A DNA stretch of 64,000 bases from Methylobacterium nonmethylotrophicum (lineage in GTDB: Bacteria > Pseudomonadota > Alphaproteobacteria > Rhizobiales > Beijerinckiaceae), in NCBI RefSeq assembly GCF_004745635.1, contig NZ_SRLB01000005.1:124001-188000 (forward strand). Reading direction: 5' to 3'. Under the pieces are notes generated by a model. That model was not told the origin of the DNA. It made no database searches and saw only the letters and a program-made list of their open reading frames with translations. A program made the translations under genes and the position numbers. This document shows, piece by piece, positions 26,455-35,198 of this stretch. Numbering within the stretch: position 1 is the stretch's first letter; every line of letters begins with the position of its first letter.

Positions 26455-27402
26455 ATGTCACATCTCGCGGCGATCGCGTCGACGCTGGTCTCGGTCATCC
26501 TTCCGGTGTTCGGCCTGATCGTGATCGGCCGCCTGATCATCCGGTTCGGCATCGTCGATCGGGGCGAGACCAAGGGGCTGACGGGCCTGATCTTCTGGGT
26601 CCTGCTGCCGTCGTTGCTGTTCCTGTCGATCATCGGCAGCAGGACGCCGCCGCGGCTCGACGTGATCGGCACCTACTTCGCGGTGGCGCTGCCGCTCTTC
26701 GCCCTGTCGGTCCTCGGCGGGATCGCGCTCTTGCGCTTGACCATCGCGCAGGCGGCGGTGTTCGGGCTGAACGCGGTCTTCGGCAACACCGTCCTGCTCG
26801 GCATCCCGATCGTCGGCGCGATCTGGGGCGGCGCGGGCCTCGCCGTCCTCCTGTCGATCATCGCCGCGCACTCGCTCCTGCTGCTGCCCGCGGCGACGGT
26901 TCTGGTCGAGCTGGACCGGGGCGTGCCTCGCGACCGCCTCGTCCACACCCTGCGCGACACGATCACCGGCAGCCTCAAGAACCCGATCATCTCCTCGATC
27001 GTGGCGGCCACGCTCTGGAACGCGACCGGCCTCCCGCTGCCGGAGGGGCTCAGGCGGATGCTCGATCTCCTGGCCCAGGCCGCGCCGGCGCTGGCGCTGA
27101 TCAGCCTGGGCGCCTCGCTGCCCGTCCTGCGCCGGGAGACGGTCGGCCCGTCCGTCCTGCTGGCGGTGGGGATCAAGCTCGCCGTCATGCCGCTCGGCAT
27201 GGGGCTGGCCGTGACCCTCGCGGGGATCCCGGCCCCGGCCTCGCTCATCATGATCGTGACCGCCGCCCTGCCGACCGGCGCGAACGCGTTCCTGCTCGCG
27301 CACCGCTCGGGGGCGATGATGGAGGTCTCGGCGGCGACGGTCGTGGTGGCGACGGTCCTCTCCGTCGCGACGCTCACCGGCATCCTGTCGGCCGCGCTAT
27401 GA
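26455..27402 (+). CDS. AEC family transporter (auxin efflux carrier / malonate type)
   Basis: 315 residues with about ten membrane helices in two halves. The early PVFGLIVIGRLIIRFGIVD and the central broken-helix region (FGNTVLLGIPIVGAIWG) are family marks, as is the ending TGANAFLLAHRSGAMM. The family carries organic acids or amino acids across the inner membrane. The ATG at 26455 immediately precedes helix 1; no strong ribosome site is visible. The gene sits just behind the porin remnant, so its original upstream neighbour may have been lost. Confidence 0.9.
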   Translation: MSHLAAIASTLVSVILPVFGLIVIGRLIIRFGIVDRGETKGLTGLIFWVLLPSLLFLSIIGSRTPPRLDVIGTYFAVALPLFALSVLGGIALLRLTIAQAAVFGLNAVFGNTVLLGIPIVGAIWGGAGLAVLLSIIAAHSLLLLPAATVLVELDRGVPRDRLVHTLRDTITGSLKNPIISSIVAATLWNATGLPLPEGLRRMLDLLAQAAPALALISLGASLPVLRRETVGPSVLLAVGIKLAVMPLGMGLAVTLAGIPAPASLIMIVTAALPTGANAFLLAHRSGAMMEVSAATVVVATVLSVATLTGILSAAL

Positions 27403-27431
27403 CCCGGATGGGCGCCCGAATCCGGCGTGCC

Positions 27432-27881
27432 TCACGGCTGGCAGTTCATGAGCCCCAGCGACTGTTCCAGCGTGAGCAGGGCGTCGTCGAGCGCCCGCCT
27501 CTGCGCCGCGCTCAGGCCGGACAGGAGCTGTTCCTCGCGCGCCAGCAGCAGGGGCACGAGCTCCCGGTAGACCTCCCTCCCCCGCGGCGTGAGCTGAAGC
27601 ATGATCTCGCGACGGTCGTCGTCGCTCTCCTGCCGCTCGACGAGGCCGAGTTCGGTGAGCTGCCCGACGGCGCGGCTGATGCGGGATTTGTGGGTGCGGG
27701 TGCAGCGCACGACGTAGTTGGCGCTGCGCGGCCCGTCATGCATCCCCAACGTCGCCAGGACCCGCCATTCCGGGATGTCGATGCCGAACCGCGCGTAATC
27801 CGCCGTCAGGGCGGTGCTGAACTCGGCCGCGAGGCGGTTCAGCCGGAACGGCGTGAAGCTGAGCAGATTCAGACGATCCAT
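27432..27881 (-). CDS. MarR family transcriptional regulator
   Basis: 149 residues. A winged helix-turn-helix occupies about residues 35-100: WRVLATLG, then HKSRISRAVGQLTELGLVER as recognition helix and start of the wing, and DDDRREIMLQLTPRG as the wing. Flanking helices form the dimer interface. The ATG is at 27879-27881. It diverges from the metallo-hydrolase/homogentisate block. The region between carries two identical palindromic sites (27944-27957, 27970-27983), so it very probably represses that block and itself until an aromatic ligand binds. Confidence 0.92.
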   Translation of the reverse strand: MDRLNLLSFTPFRLNRLAAEFSTALTADYARFGIDIPEWRVLATLGMHDGPRSANYVVRCTRTHKSRISRAVGQLTELGLVERQESDDDRREIMLQLTPRGREVYRELVPLLLAREEQLLSGLSAAQRRALDDALLTLEQSLGLMNCQP

Positions 27882-27937
27882 GCACGCTCTCGGAACGCGT
27901 CCCCCGGTCACCGGGAAGCGGCTGCGCAATAGTCCCC

Positions 27938-27983
27938 TTGACGGTTGCACTCGCAACTGGTTAGGAGTGGTTGCACTCGCAAC
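27938..27983 (+). promoter_or_regulatory. Promoter with two identical MarR-type operators
   Basis: GTTGCACTCGCAAC occurs exactly twice, at 27944-27957 and 27970-27983, 26 bases apart start to start. Each copy is an inverted repeat (GTTGC-N4-GCAAC). TTGACG at 27938-27943 abuts the first site, and TTAGGA at 27961-27966 follows at a 17-base spacing, giving a plausible -35/-10 pair. A bound dimer would block it directly. The region serves both the regulator (minus) and the catabolic block (plus). Confidence 0.75.
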
Positions 27984-28099
27984 AAGCACAGGCGTCGCGA
28001 CTTTGCAATGCCGGAGCGCCCATCCCGCGCCGTCCGCTACGGGAGGGAACGCGCGAGGCAAGGCGCACGAGGCAAGGCGCGCAAGGGAGGAGAACCACG

Positions 28100-29053
28100 A
28101 TGAGCAAGGGTTTCGCCAGCCAAGCCGACCTCGCCGAGAAGAAGGAGACGTTCTCCGAGCTGGCCCCCGGGGTCTACGCGCTGACCGCCGAGGGCGACCC
28201 GAATTCCGGGATCGTCGTCGGCGACGATTCGGTGCTGGTGATCGACGCCCGGGCGACGCCCCGCATGGCCGGCGACCTCGTCAGGAAGGTGCGCGAGGTG
28301 ACCGACAAGCCGATCCGCCACGTGCTCCTCACCCACTACCACGCCGTGCGGGTGCTCGGCGTCGCCGGCTACCCGGACCGGGTCAACGTGATCGCCAGCG
28401 ACGTCGCCCGCGCGATGATCGTCGAGCGCGGGCAGCAGGACATGGAGTCCGAGATCCAGCGCTTTCCGCGGCTCTTTCGCGGGCGTGAGGAGATCCCGGG
28501 CCTGACCTGGCCGACGCTGACCTTCCACGGCGAGATGACCCTGTGGCTCGGCGCGCGGGAGGTGCGGATCATCCATGCCGGGCGCGGCCACACCGCCGGC
28601 GACACGATCGCGTGGCTGCCGAAGGAGCGGGTGCTCTTCTCCGGCGACCTCGTGGAATACGGCGCCACGCCCTATTGCGGCGACGCCCATTACGGCGACT
28701 GGCCCGCCACCCTCGACCGCCTGGAGGCCCTGAAGCCCAAGGCCCTTGTGCCGGGCCGCGGCGAGGCGCTGACCAGTCCCGAGCAGATCCGCGAGGGGCT
28801 GGAGGGCACCCGGGCCTTCCTGCGCGACCTGTTCGGCATCGCCAAGGCCGGCGTCGCCGCGGGCCACGACCTCAAGGCGGTCTACGATCGGGCGATGAGC
28901 GAGATGCGGCCCAAATACGGGCACTGGGTCATCTTCGAGCATTGCATGCCGTTCGACGTCAGCCGCGCCTACGACGAGGCGAAGGGGATCGACACGCCGC
29001 GGATCTGGACCGCCGAGCGCGACATCGAGATGTGGCGGGCCTTGGAGGGCTGA
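28100..29053 (+). CDS. MBL-fold metallo-hydrolase with altered metal motif
   Basis: 317 residues with the metallo-beta-lactamase order: VYALTAEGDPNSGIVVGDD, VLLTHYHAV, then GRGHTAGDTIAWLP with the next metal histidine and LFSGDLVEY with the bridging Asp. The first motif should be HxHxDH but reads HYHAVR, so the Asp and third His are missing; one of the two metal sites is probably absent or rebuilt. GGGAGGAGA precedes the ATG. It is the first gene of the homogentisate block, so a hydrolytic step on an aromatic thioester, lactone or ester is a reasonable guess, not shown. Confidence 0.82.
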   Translation: MSKGFASQADLAEKKETFSELAPGVYALTAEGDPNSGIVVGDDSVLVIDARATPRMAGDLVRKVREVTDKPIRHVLLTHYHAVRVLGVAGYPDRVNVIASDVARAMIVERGQQDMESEIQRFPRLFRGREEIPGLTWPTLTFHGEMTLWLGAREVRIIHAGRGHTAGDTIAWLPKERVLFSGDLVEYGATPYCGDAHYGDWPATLDRLEALKPKALVPGRGEALTSPEQIREGLEGTRAFLRDLFGIAKAGVAAGHDLKAVYDRAMSEMRPKYGHWVIFEHCMPFDVSRAYDEAKGIDTPRIWTAERDIEMWRALEG

Positions 29054-29134
29054 CTCCGCGCCGTCAACGACGAACGACGCCCGGATTCCACCGGGCGCAC
29101 TCCCCTGACCTAAGGAACGCCACAGGGAGCGCCG

Positions 29135-30790
29135 ATGACCGCTCAACCTCGCTTTGCCCCCACGCCGGCGCCCGAGCCGGGCGGCCGCCGGCCGGTCGTG
29201 GTGATCGGCGCCGGGCCGGTCGGCCTCACCTGTGCCATCGACCTCGCCATCCGCGGCGTGCCGGTGGTGGTGCTCGACGACGACGACACCGTCGCGACCG
29301 GCAGCCGGGCGATCTGCTGGGCCAAGCGCACCCTCGAGATCTGGGACCGGCTCGGCGTCGGCCAGCGGATGGTCGACAAGGGCGTGACCTGGCAGGCGGG
29401 CCGCGTCTTCCGCGGCGAGGAGGAGCTCTACCGCTTCGACCTCCTGCCCGAGAGCGGGCACCGCCGCCCGGCCTTCATCAACCTGCAGCAATACTACGTC
29501 GAGGAGTACCTGATCGCGCGGGCGGCGGAGTTTCCCGACCTGATCGACCTGCGCTGGCGCCACGAGGTCACCGGGCTGAGGCAGGGCGCCGAGGGCGCGC
29601 GCCTCGACGTCGCGACGCCGGACGGCGCCTATGCCCTCGAGGCCGAATGGGTGCTGGCGGCGGACGGGGCGCGCTCTCCGACCCGGACCCGGTTGGGCCT
29701 TCCCTTCCCGGGCCCGCGCTTCGAGGAGCGCTTCCTCATCGCCGACGTGACGATGAAGGCGGATTTCCCGACCGAGCGCCTGTTCTGGTTCGAGCCGACC
29801 TTCCATGCCGGCCAGAGCGCGCTCCTGCACCGCCAGCCCGACGACGTCTTCCGCATCGACTTCCAGCTCGGGCCCGAGGCCGATCCGGAGCTGGAACGCC
29901 AGCCCGAGCGGGTGATGCCGCGGGTGCGCGCCGTGGTGGGCGAGGACACGCCCGTCACCCTCGAATGGTGCTCGGTCTACTCGTTCCGCTGCGCCCGGCT
30001 CGAACGGTTCGTGCATGGCCGCGTGGTGTTCGTCGGCGACAGCGCCCACGTGGTCAGCCCGTTCGGGGCCCGCGGCGGCAATGGCGGCATCCAGGACGCC
30101 GACAACCTGTGCTGGAAGCTGGCGCTCGTTCTGCGGGGCGAGGCGCCCGAGAGCCTGATCGCGACCTACGACGAGGAGCGCGGGCATGCGGCCGACGAGA
30201 ACATCCTCCATTCGAGCCGCACCACCAACTTCATGACGCCCAAGACGAAGGCCGAGCGGCTGTTTCGCGACGGGGTGCTGGCGCTCGCCGCCGAGGCGCC
30301 CTTCGCCCGCGCCCTGCTCAATGCCGGGCGCCTGTCGCGGCCGTGCCGCCTCGCCGGGTTCTCGCTCCAGACCCCCGACCCGATCCCGCAGGCCGATGGC
30401 TTGCGGCCCGGCGATCCGTGCGTCGACGCGCCGGTGGTCGACGCGGCGGGTCGCGCCGGCTGGCTGCTCGACCGGCTCGGCGGGCCGTTCACGCTCCTGG
30501 TCTTCGCCGGGGCCGAGGCGCCCGATCTGGGCCCCCTGCCGGACCTCGCGCCGGGGCTGCGCTGCGTCGTCGTCGCCGAGCGCCTGCTGGCGGTGCCGGC
30601 AGCCGAGATGTTGCGCGACGCCGAGGGCCTCGCGGGGCTCCGCTACGGAGGCAAGCCCGGGACCGCCTATCTCATCCGCCCCGACGCGCACGTCGCCGCC
30701 CGCTTCGCGGAGGTCGACCCGGCGCGCGTGGCCGAGGCGCTGGCACGGGCGACCGGCCGATCCGGCACGGCGGCTCGGGAGGCGGCGTGA
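29135..30790 (+). CDS. FAD-dependent aromatic-ring hydroxylase (PHBH/MhpA family)
   Basis: 551 residues. The FAD-binding GAGPVGL loop is near residue 26, the DG motif in VLAADGARSPTR near 187, and the GD motif in VVFVGDSAHVVSPFGARGGNGG near 302, where GD binds the FAD ribityl chain. A C-terminal thioredoxin-like domain starts near 455, as in MhpA-type enzymes. These flavoproteins hydroxylate a phenolic ring with NAD(P)H and oxygen. Since the genes behind it encode homogentisate cleavage, the product is likely homogentisate, for instance from a hydroxyphenylacetate. Its stop overlaps the DUF2783 start by one base. Confidence 0.85.
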   Translation: MTAQPRFAPTPAPEPGGRRPVVVIGAGPVGLTCAIDLAIRGVPVVVLDDDDTVATGSRAICWAKRTLEIWDRLGVGQRMVDKGVTWQAGRVFRGEEELYRFDLLPESGHRRPAFINLQQYYVEEYLIARAAEFPDLIDLRWRHEVTGLRQGAEGARLDVATPDGAYALEAEWVLAADGARSPTRTRLGLPFPGPRFEERFLIADVTMKADFPTERLFWFEPTFHAGQSALLHRQPDDVFRIDFQLGPEADPELERQPERVMPRVRAVVGEDTPVTLEWCSVYSFRCARLERFVHGRVVFVGDSAHVVSPFGARGGNGGIQDADNLCWKLALVLRGEAPESLIATYDEERGHAADENILHSSRTTNFMTPKTKAERLFRDGVLALAAEAPFARALLNAGRLSRPCRLAGFSLQTPDPIPQADGLRPGDPCVDAPVVDAAGRAGWLLDRLGGPFTLLVFAGAEAPDLGPLPDLAPGLRCVVVAERLLAVPAAEMLRDAEGLAGLRYGGKPGTAYLIRPDAHVAARFAEVDPARVAEALARATGRSGTAAREAA

Positions 30791-31014
30791 TGACGGGTCT
30801 GCTGCGACGGGACGACGGCTTCTCCGGCCGGGCCGACGACGTCTACGAGAGCCTGATCCGCGCCCATCAGGGCCTGAGCGACGAGGAGAGCGCGGCGCTC
30901 AACGCGCGCCTCGTGCTGATCCTCGCCCACGAGGTCGGCGATCCGGCGGTGCTGGCGGAGGCGATCGCGCTCGCGCAGCGCACGCTTCGCCGGGCCGACG
31001 GGCCCCGTTCCTGA
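30790..31014 (+). CDS. DUF2783 family small protein
   Basis: 74 residues, mostly helical and acidic in the middle ([37 protein letters not shown]). It matches DUF2783, which I know chiefly from genes next to flavin hydroxylases of this type. Function unknown; an accessory or stabilising partner of the hydroxylase is inferred from the coupling only: the ATG at 30790 overlaps the hydroxylase stop (TGATG). Confidence 0.8.
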   Translation: MTGLLRRDDGFSGRADDVYESLIRAHQGLSDEESAALNARLVLILAHEVGDPAVLAEAIALAQRTLRRADGPRS

Positions 31015-31135
31015 CGGGAGCCTCGAAGGCGACCGCCCCGAACGACACGCCCTCGGCTACCTCCCGGGCGCCGAGGCGGTCCGGGGGCGCCATGCCCACC
31101 CATCGCGTTGTCCATTGGCACGGGAGATCCACCCC

Positions 31136-32497
31136 ATGAACCAGCTGGTCCACCCCGCCCCCGCCGGGACGCAAGCGGCGACCCAGATCCATCCGGGCTA
31201 CATGTCGGGCTTCGGCAACGGCTTCGAGACCGAGGCGCTGCCCGGCGCGCTGCCGGTCGGCCGCAACTCGCCGCAGAAATGCCCCTACGGGCTCTATGCC
31301 GAACAGATCTCCGGCTCGCCCTTCACCGCGCCGCGCACCACCAACGAGCGGTCCTGGCTCTACCGCATCCGCCCGACCGTCATGCACTGGGGCGCCTTCC
31401 GGAAGGTCGATGCCGGGCTGTGGCGCACCGCCCCGGCGCCCGAGGTCGAGATGGCGCCGGCGCCCCTGCGCTGGGACCCCGTCCCGATCCCGGCCGAACC
31501 GCTCTCCTTCGTCGAGGGGATCCGCACCATGACGACGGCCGGCGACGCCGGCTCGCATGCCGGCATGGGCGCGCATCTCTACTTGGCCACCCGCTCGATG
31601 CAGGACGAGTACTTCTACAATGCCGACGGCGAGATGCTGGTGGTGCCGCAGCAGGGCAGCTTGCGCTTCCGCACCGAGTTCGGGATCATCGACGTCGAGC
31701 CCGGCGAGATCGTGGTCATCCCGCGCGGCGTGAAGATCGCGGTCGCGCTTCTCGACGGCCCGGCCCGGGGCTATCTCTGCGAGAATTACGGCGGCGCGCT
31801 GACGCTGCCGGAGCGTGGGCCCATCGGCGCCAACTGCCTGGCCAACCAGCGCGACTTCCTCACCCCGGTGGCGTCTTACGAGGACCGCGAGGCGCCCGGC
31901 ACGATGCTGGTGAAGTGGGGCGGGAGCCTGTGGGCGGCCGAGATCGCCCACTCGCCCCTCGACGTGGTCGCCTGGCACGGCAACTACGCGCCCTACAAGT
32001 ACGACCTGCGCAAGTACTCGCCGGTCGGCCCGATCCTGTTCGACCATGCCGACCCGTCGATCTTCACGGTGCTGACCTCGCCCTCGGAGACGCCCGGCAC
32101 CGCCAACATCGACTTCGTGATCTTCTCCGACCGCTGGCTGGTGGCCGAGAACACCTTCCGGCCGCCGTGGTACCACCTCAACGTGATGAGCGAGTTCATG
32201 GGGCTGGTCTACGGCGTCTACGACGCCAAGACCGGCGGCGGCTTCCAGCCGGGCGGCGCCTCGCTCCACAACACCCTGCTGCCGCACGGGCCGGACGTCG
32301 ACGCCTTCGAGAAGGCCTCGAACGCGGAGCTGAAACCCCACAAGCTCGAGGGCACGCTCGCCTTCATGTTCGAGACGCGCTTTCCCCAGAAGGTCAGCCG
32401 CTTCGCCGCCGAGACGCCGGCGCTGCAGACGGATTACGGCACCTACGGACGCAAGCTCGCCAAGCACTTCGACCCGAGCCGGCCGGAGGCGCGCTGA
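31136..32497 (+). CDS. hmgA: Homogentisate 1,2-dioxygenase
   Basis: 453 residues, close to the family's usual 430-450. The opening [18 protein letters not shown] and the iron-site region [16 protein letters not shown] (which contributes the His and Glu ligands), followed by NTLLPHGPD, are unmistakable. It opens the ring of homogentisate with Fe(II) and oxygen to maleylacetoacetate in the cytoplasm. A gap of 121 bases separates it from DUF2783, but strand and pathway suggest one transcript. Its TGA overlaps the fahA ATG by one base. Confidence 0.97.
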   Translation: MNQLVHPAPAGTQAATQIHPGYMSGFGNGFETEALPGALPVGRNSPQKCPYGLYAEQISGSPFTAPRTTNERSWLYRIRPTVMHWGAFRKVDAGLWRTAPAPEVEMAPAPLRWDPVPIPAEPLSFVEGIRTMTTAGDAGSHAGMGAHLYLATRSMQDEYFYNADGEMLVVPQQGSLRFRTEFGIIDVEPGEIVVIPRGVKIAVALLDGPARGYLCENYGGALTLPERGPIGANCLANQRDFLTPVASYEDREAPGTMLVKWGGSLWAAEIAHSPLDVVAWHGNYAPYKYDLRKYSPVGPILFDHADPSIFTVLTSPSETPGTANIDFVIFSDRWLVAENTFRPPWYHLNVMSEFMGLVYGVYDAKTGGGFQPGGASLHNTLLPHGPDVDAFEKASNAELKPHKLEGTLAFMFETRFPQKVSRFAAETPALQTDYGTYGRKLAKHFDPSRPEAR

Positions 32498-33807
32498 TGA
32501 CGGGGATCGACCACACGCACGACGCGGCCCTCCGGTCCTGGGTGCCGGGCGCGGACGGGCATCCCGACTTCCCCATCCAGAACCTGCCGCTCGGCGTGTT
32601 CTCACCGGGTGACGGCGTGATGCGGCCGGGCGCCGCCATCGGCGACCGCATCCTCGACCTTAAGGCGCTGCTCGCCACCGGCCTGCTCGCGGGCGACGCG
32701 GCGGCAGCCGCCGAGGCCGCTGGGGAGACTGCCCTCAATTCGCTCCTCGCCCTCGGGGCGGGGCCGCGCCGGGCCCTGCGGGCGCGCCTGTCGGAGCTGC
32801 TGCGCGCGGGCTCGGCCGATCGCGACCGGGTCGCCCCGTTCCTGCACGAGGCGGCCTCCTGCACGCTGCACCTGCCGGCGCGGATCGGCGACTACACCGA
32901 CTTCTACGTCGGCATCCATCACGCCGAGAACATCGGCAAGCAGTTCCGGCCGGACAACCCGCTGCTGCCGAACTACAAGCACGTGCCGATCGGCTATCAC
33001 GGCCGCGCCTCGTCGATCCGGCCTTCCGGCATCCCGGTGCGCCGGCCGCGCGGCCAGTCCAAGGCGCCGGATGCGGCCGCGCCGCGCTTCGGCCCCTCGG
33101 CCCGGCTCGACCTCGAGCTGGAACTCGGCGTGTGGATCGGCCCCGGCAACGACCTCGGCACGCCGATCCCGATCGGCGCGGCGCAGGACCACGTCGCCGG
33201 CTACTGCCTGCTCAACGACTGGTCGGCCCGGGACATCCAGGCCTGGGAGTACCAGCCGCTCGGCCCGTTCCTCGCCAAGAACTTCGCCTCGACGATCTCG
33301 CCCTGGATCGTCACGCCGGAGGCGCTGGCCCCGTTCCGCATCCCCCAGGCCGCGCGCCCCGCGGGCGATCCCGCGCCCCTGCCCTACCTCCTCGACGAGT
33401 CCGACCAGGCGAGCGGCGCCTTCGACCTCCGGCTCGAGGTGCTGCTGGTGACGCCCGGCCTGCGGGAGGCCGGCCTCGCGCCCCACCGGGTCTCGGTGTC
33501 GAATGCCCGGCACATGTACTGGACGATGGCGCAGCTCGTCGCCCACCACACCAGCGGCGGCTGCAACCTGCAGCCCGGCGACCTCCTCGGCACCGGCACG
33601 CTCTCGGGCCCGGATCGCGACGCCTGCGGCAGCCTGGTCGAGGCGACCCTGGGCGGCCGGGAGCCGCTCCGGCTCGCCTCGGGCGAGGAGCGCCGGTTCC
33701 TGGAGGACGGCGACGAGGTGATCCTCCGGGCCCGGGGCGTGCGCGAGGGCTTCGCGACGGTCGGCCTCGGCGAGTGCAGGGCGGAAATTCTGGGAGCCGT
33801 CGCGTGA
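32497..33807 (+). CDS. fahA: Fumarylacetoacetase
   Basis: 436 residues. An N-terminal SH3-like domain (NLPLGVFSP near residue 29) precedes the catalytic FAH fold. Metal and active-site segments visible: DYTDFYVGIHHAENIG near 132, YHGRASSI, ELELGVWIG with the metal-ligand glutamates, and NDWSARDIQAWE. It cleaves fumarylacetoacetate to fumarate and acetoacetate, the last step of the route. Its stop codon TGA at 33805-33807 lies inside the GTG start of maiA. Confidence 0.97.
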   Translation: MTGIDHTHDAALRSWVPGADGHPDFPIQNLPLGVFSPGDGVMRPGAAIGDRILDLKALLATGLLAGDAAAAAEAAGETALNSLLALGAGPRRALRARLSELLRAGSADRDRVAPFLHEAASCTLHLPARIGDYTDFYVGIHHAENIGKQFRPDNPLLPNYKHVPIGYHGRASSIRPSGIPVRRPRGQSKAPDAAAPRFGPSARLDLELELGVWIGPGNDLGTPIPIGAAQDHVAGYCLLNDWSARDIQAWEYQPLGPFLAKNFASTISPWIVTPEALAPFRIPQAARPAGDPAPLPYLLDESDQASGAFDLRLEVLLVTPGLREAGLAPHRVSVSNARHMYWTMAQLVAHHTSGGCNLQPGDLLGTGTLSGPDRDACGSLVEATLGGREPLRLASGEERRFLEDGDEVILRARGVREGFATVGLGECRAEILGAVA

Positions 33808-34439
33808 AGCTCTACGGCTACTGGCGCTCGACCTCGTCCTACCGCCTGCGCATCGCGCTTGCGCTGAAGGGCGTGGTGCCGGAGCAGGTCCCGGTCCACC
33901 TCGTGCGCAACGGCGGCGAGCAGCGCGGCGAGGCCTACCGGCGGATCAACCCGCAGGGCCGGGTGCCGAGCCTCGCCCTCGACGACGGCCGCGTGCTGAT
34001 CCAGTCCCCGGCGATCATCGAGTACCTGGAGGAGGTGTATCCGGATCCGCCGCTCCTGCCGGCGGATCCGGTCGCACGCGCCCGGGTCCGGGGCGTGGCG
34101 GCGATCATCGGCTGCGACATCCATCCGCTGCATAATGTCGGCCCGCTCGACCACCTGCGGCGCGATCTCGGCCGCCCGGAAGAGGAGGTCGGCGCCTGGA
34201 TCGAACGCTGGATCGCCGAGGGCTTCGCGGCGGTCGAGGCGCTGATCGACGGCGAGGGCTACTGCTTCGGGTCCGGGCCCGGACTCGCGGACGTGTACCT
34301 CGTGCCCCAGGTCTATGCCGCACGGCGCTTCGCCGTGCCGCTCGAGCCGTTCCCGAAGATCCGGCGCGCGGCCGCGCTCGCCGAGGCGCACCCCGCCTTC
34401 CAGGCTGCCCACCCGTCGCGCCAGCCCGACGCCGAGTAA
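33804..34439 (+). CDS. maiA: Maleylacetoacetate isomerase (zeta-class GST)
   Basis: 211 residues. The catalytic motif is STSSYRLRIAL near residues 9-19, where the Ser-Ser pair binds glutathione in zeta-class transferases. NPQGRVPSLAL and QSPAIIEYLEE complete the thioredoxin-like half, and a helical half follows. It isomerises maleylacetoacetate to fumarylacetoacetate, between HmgA and FahA. The start is GTG at 33804, overlapping the fahA stop by four bases (GTGA). Confidence 0.95.
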   Translation: MKLYGYWRSTSSYRLRIALALKGVVPEQVPVHLVRNGGEQRGEAYRRINPQGRVPSLALDDGRVLIQSPAIIEYLEEVYPDPPLLPADPVARARVRGVAAIIGCDIHPLHNVGPLDHLRRDLGRPEEEVGAWIERWIAEGFAAVEALIDGEGYCFGSGPGLADVYLVPQVYAARRFAVPLEPFPKIRRAAALAEAHPAFQAAHPSRQPDAE

Positions 34440-34484
34440 GTCAAGTCGCGTTCAGTCTATTCCCATACGAATAAAGCGCGGGAT

Positions 34485-34633
34485 CCCCTCTCCCGTGTGG
34501 GAGAGGGGTAGGGGTGAGGGTGGCGCGCTTCCGTGTAAAGCTCAGAACGTCGTGCTGGCAGCGGAACGGTGCAGTCTTTCTGCGGCACCGTCGCCACCCT
34601 CAACCCCGGCCCCTCTCCCACACGGGAGAGGGG
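34485..34633. repeat. Long inverted repeat pair behind maiA
   Basis: An arm of about 40 bases at 34485-34524 (starting CCCCTCTCCCGTGTGGGAGA) returns in near-perfect reverse complement at 34593-34633, separated by about 68 bases. Each arm is itself a hairpin (CCCTCTCCCGTGTGGGAGAGGG). It lies in the 233-base gap between the convergent maiA and SGNH genes and could end transcription both ways. Related CCCCTCTCC...GGAGAGGGG elements occur at 43824-43847 and 62445-62475. Confidence 0.8.
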
Positions 34634-34672
34634 AGATGCGCTCCATCTTTATGCGAAATCATCAGCCGGACA

Positions 34673-35158
34673 TCACTCGCCGATCCGGCTCCTGATCTCC
34701 TGCGCCAGCGCCGCGTAGTTGCGCGGGTGGATGTTGTCGCCCCCGGGGGCGAACGAGACCGTCTTCACGCCGTTCGACGCCGCCCAGCTCTGGACGAGTC
34801 CGCGGGCGCCGTTCGCCGGCAGGACGAGGAGCAGGTGGTCGCCGGCCTTGGCCGAGACCGTGGCGAGCGCCCCGCGGACCCGCGCCTCCGACTGCACCCG
34901 CTGGGCCGGCTGGATGCCGCGCGGGAAGTCGTTGCTGCCGAGCGACGCGATCGTCCAGTGGCCGCCCGCCCGCACCCGCTCGGCCACCGCGGTCGAGCTG
35001 ATGCCGACCTTGGCGGAGGTCGAGCACACGCCCTTGAGCGCCATGCCGATCCCGACGCCGACGCTGTCCCCCACCACCATGCAGGCCGCCTGCGCGCCTG
35101 GGCTGATCCACAGGCTCGCCACCATGGCCGCGATGCCGAGCCGGCCACCGTTCCTCAT
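34673..35158 (-). CDS. Exported SGNH/GDSL-like hydrolase, short form
   Basis: 161 residues. A signal peptide (MRNGGRLGIAAMVASLWISP, cut near AQA-AC) leads into a compact SGNH fold: VVGDSVGVG as block I with the nucleophile Ser, LGSNDF as the Asn block, and DNIHP with the Asp-x-x-His pair at the end. It is shorter than usual, so some helices are missing. AGGAGAAGGG precedes the ATG at 35156-35158. It lies 40 bases downstream of the MBOAT locus on the same strand, so it may act on the same exported polymer. Confidence 0.75.
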   Translation of the reverse strand: MRNGGRLGIAAMVASLWISPGAQAACMVVGDSVGVGIGMALKGVCSTSAKVGISSTAVAERVRAGGHWTIASLGSNDFPRGIQPAQRVQSEARVRGALATVSAKAGDHLLLVLPANGARGLVQSWAASNGVKTVSFAPGGDNIHPRNYAALAQEIRSRIGE

Positions 35159-35198
35159 CGTCCCTTCTCCTGTCACGCGCGTCAGAGGGGCTCACCGG

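Noticed and set aside
24859-27402. One continuous frame joining sequence beside ppk2, the OprB remnant and the AEC transporter.
   Set aside because: It is a chance fusion: its first third is out of frame with ppk2, the middle is porin debris, and only the last third is the real transporter.
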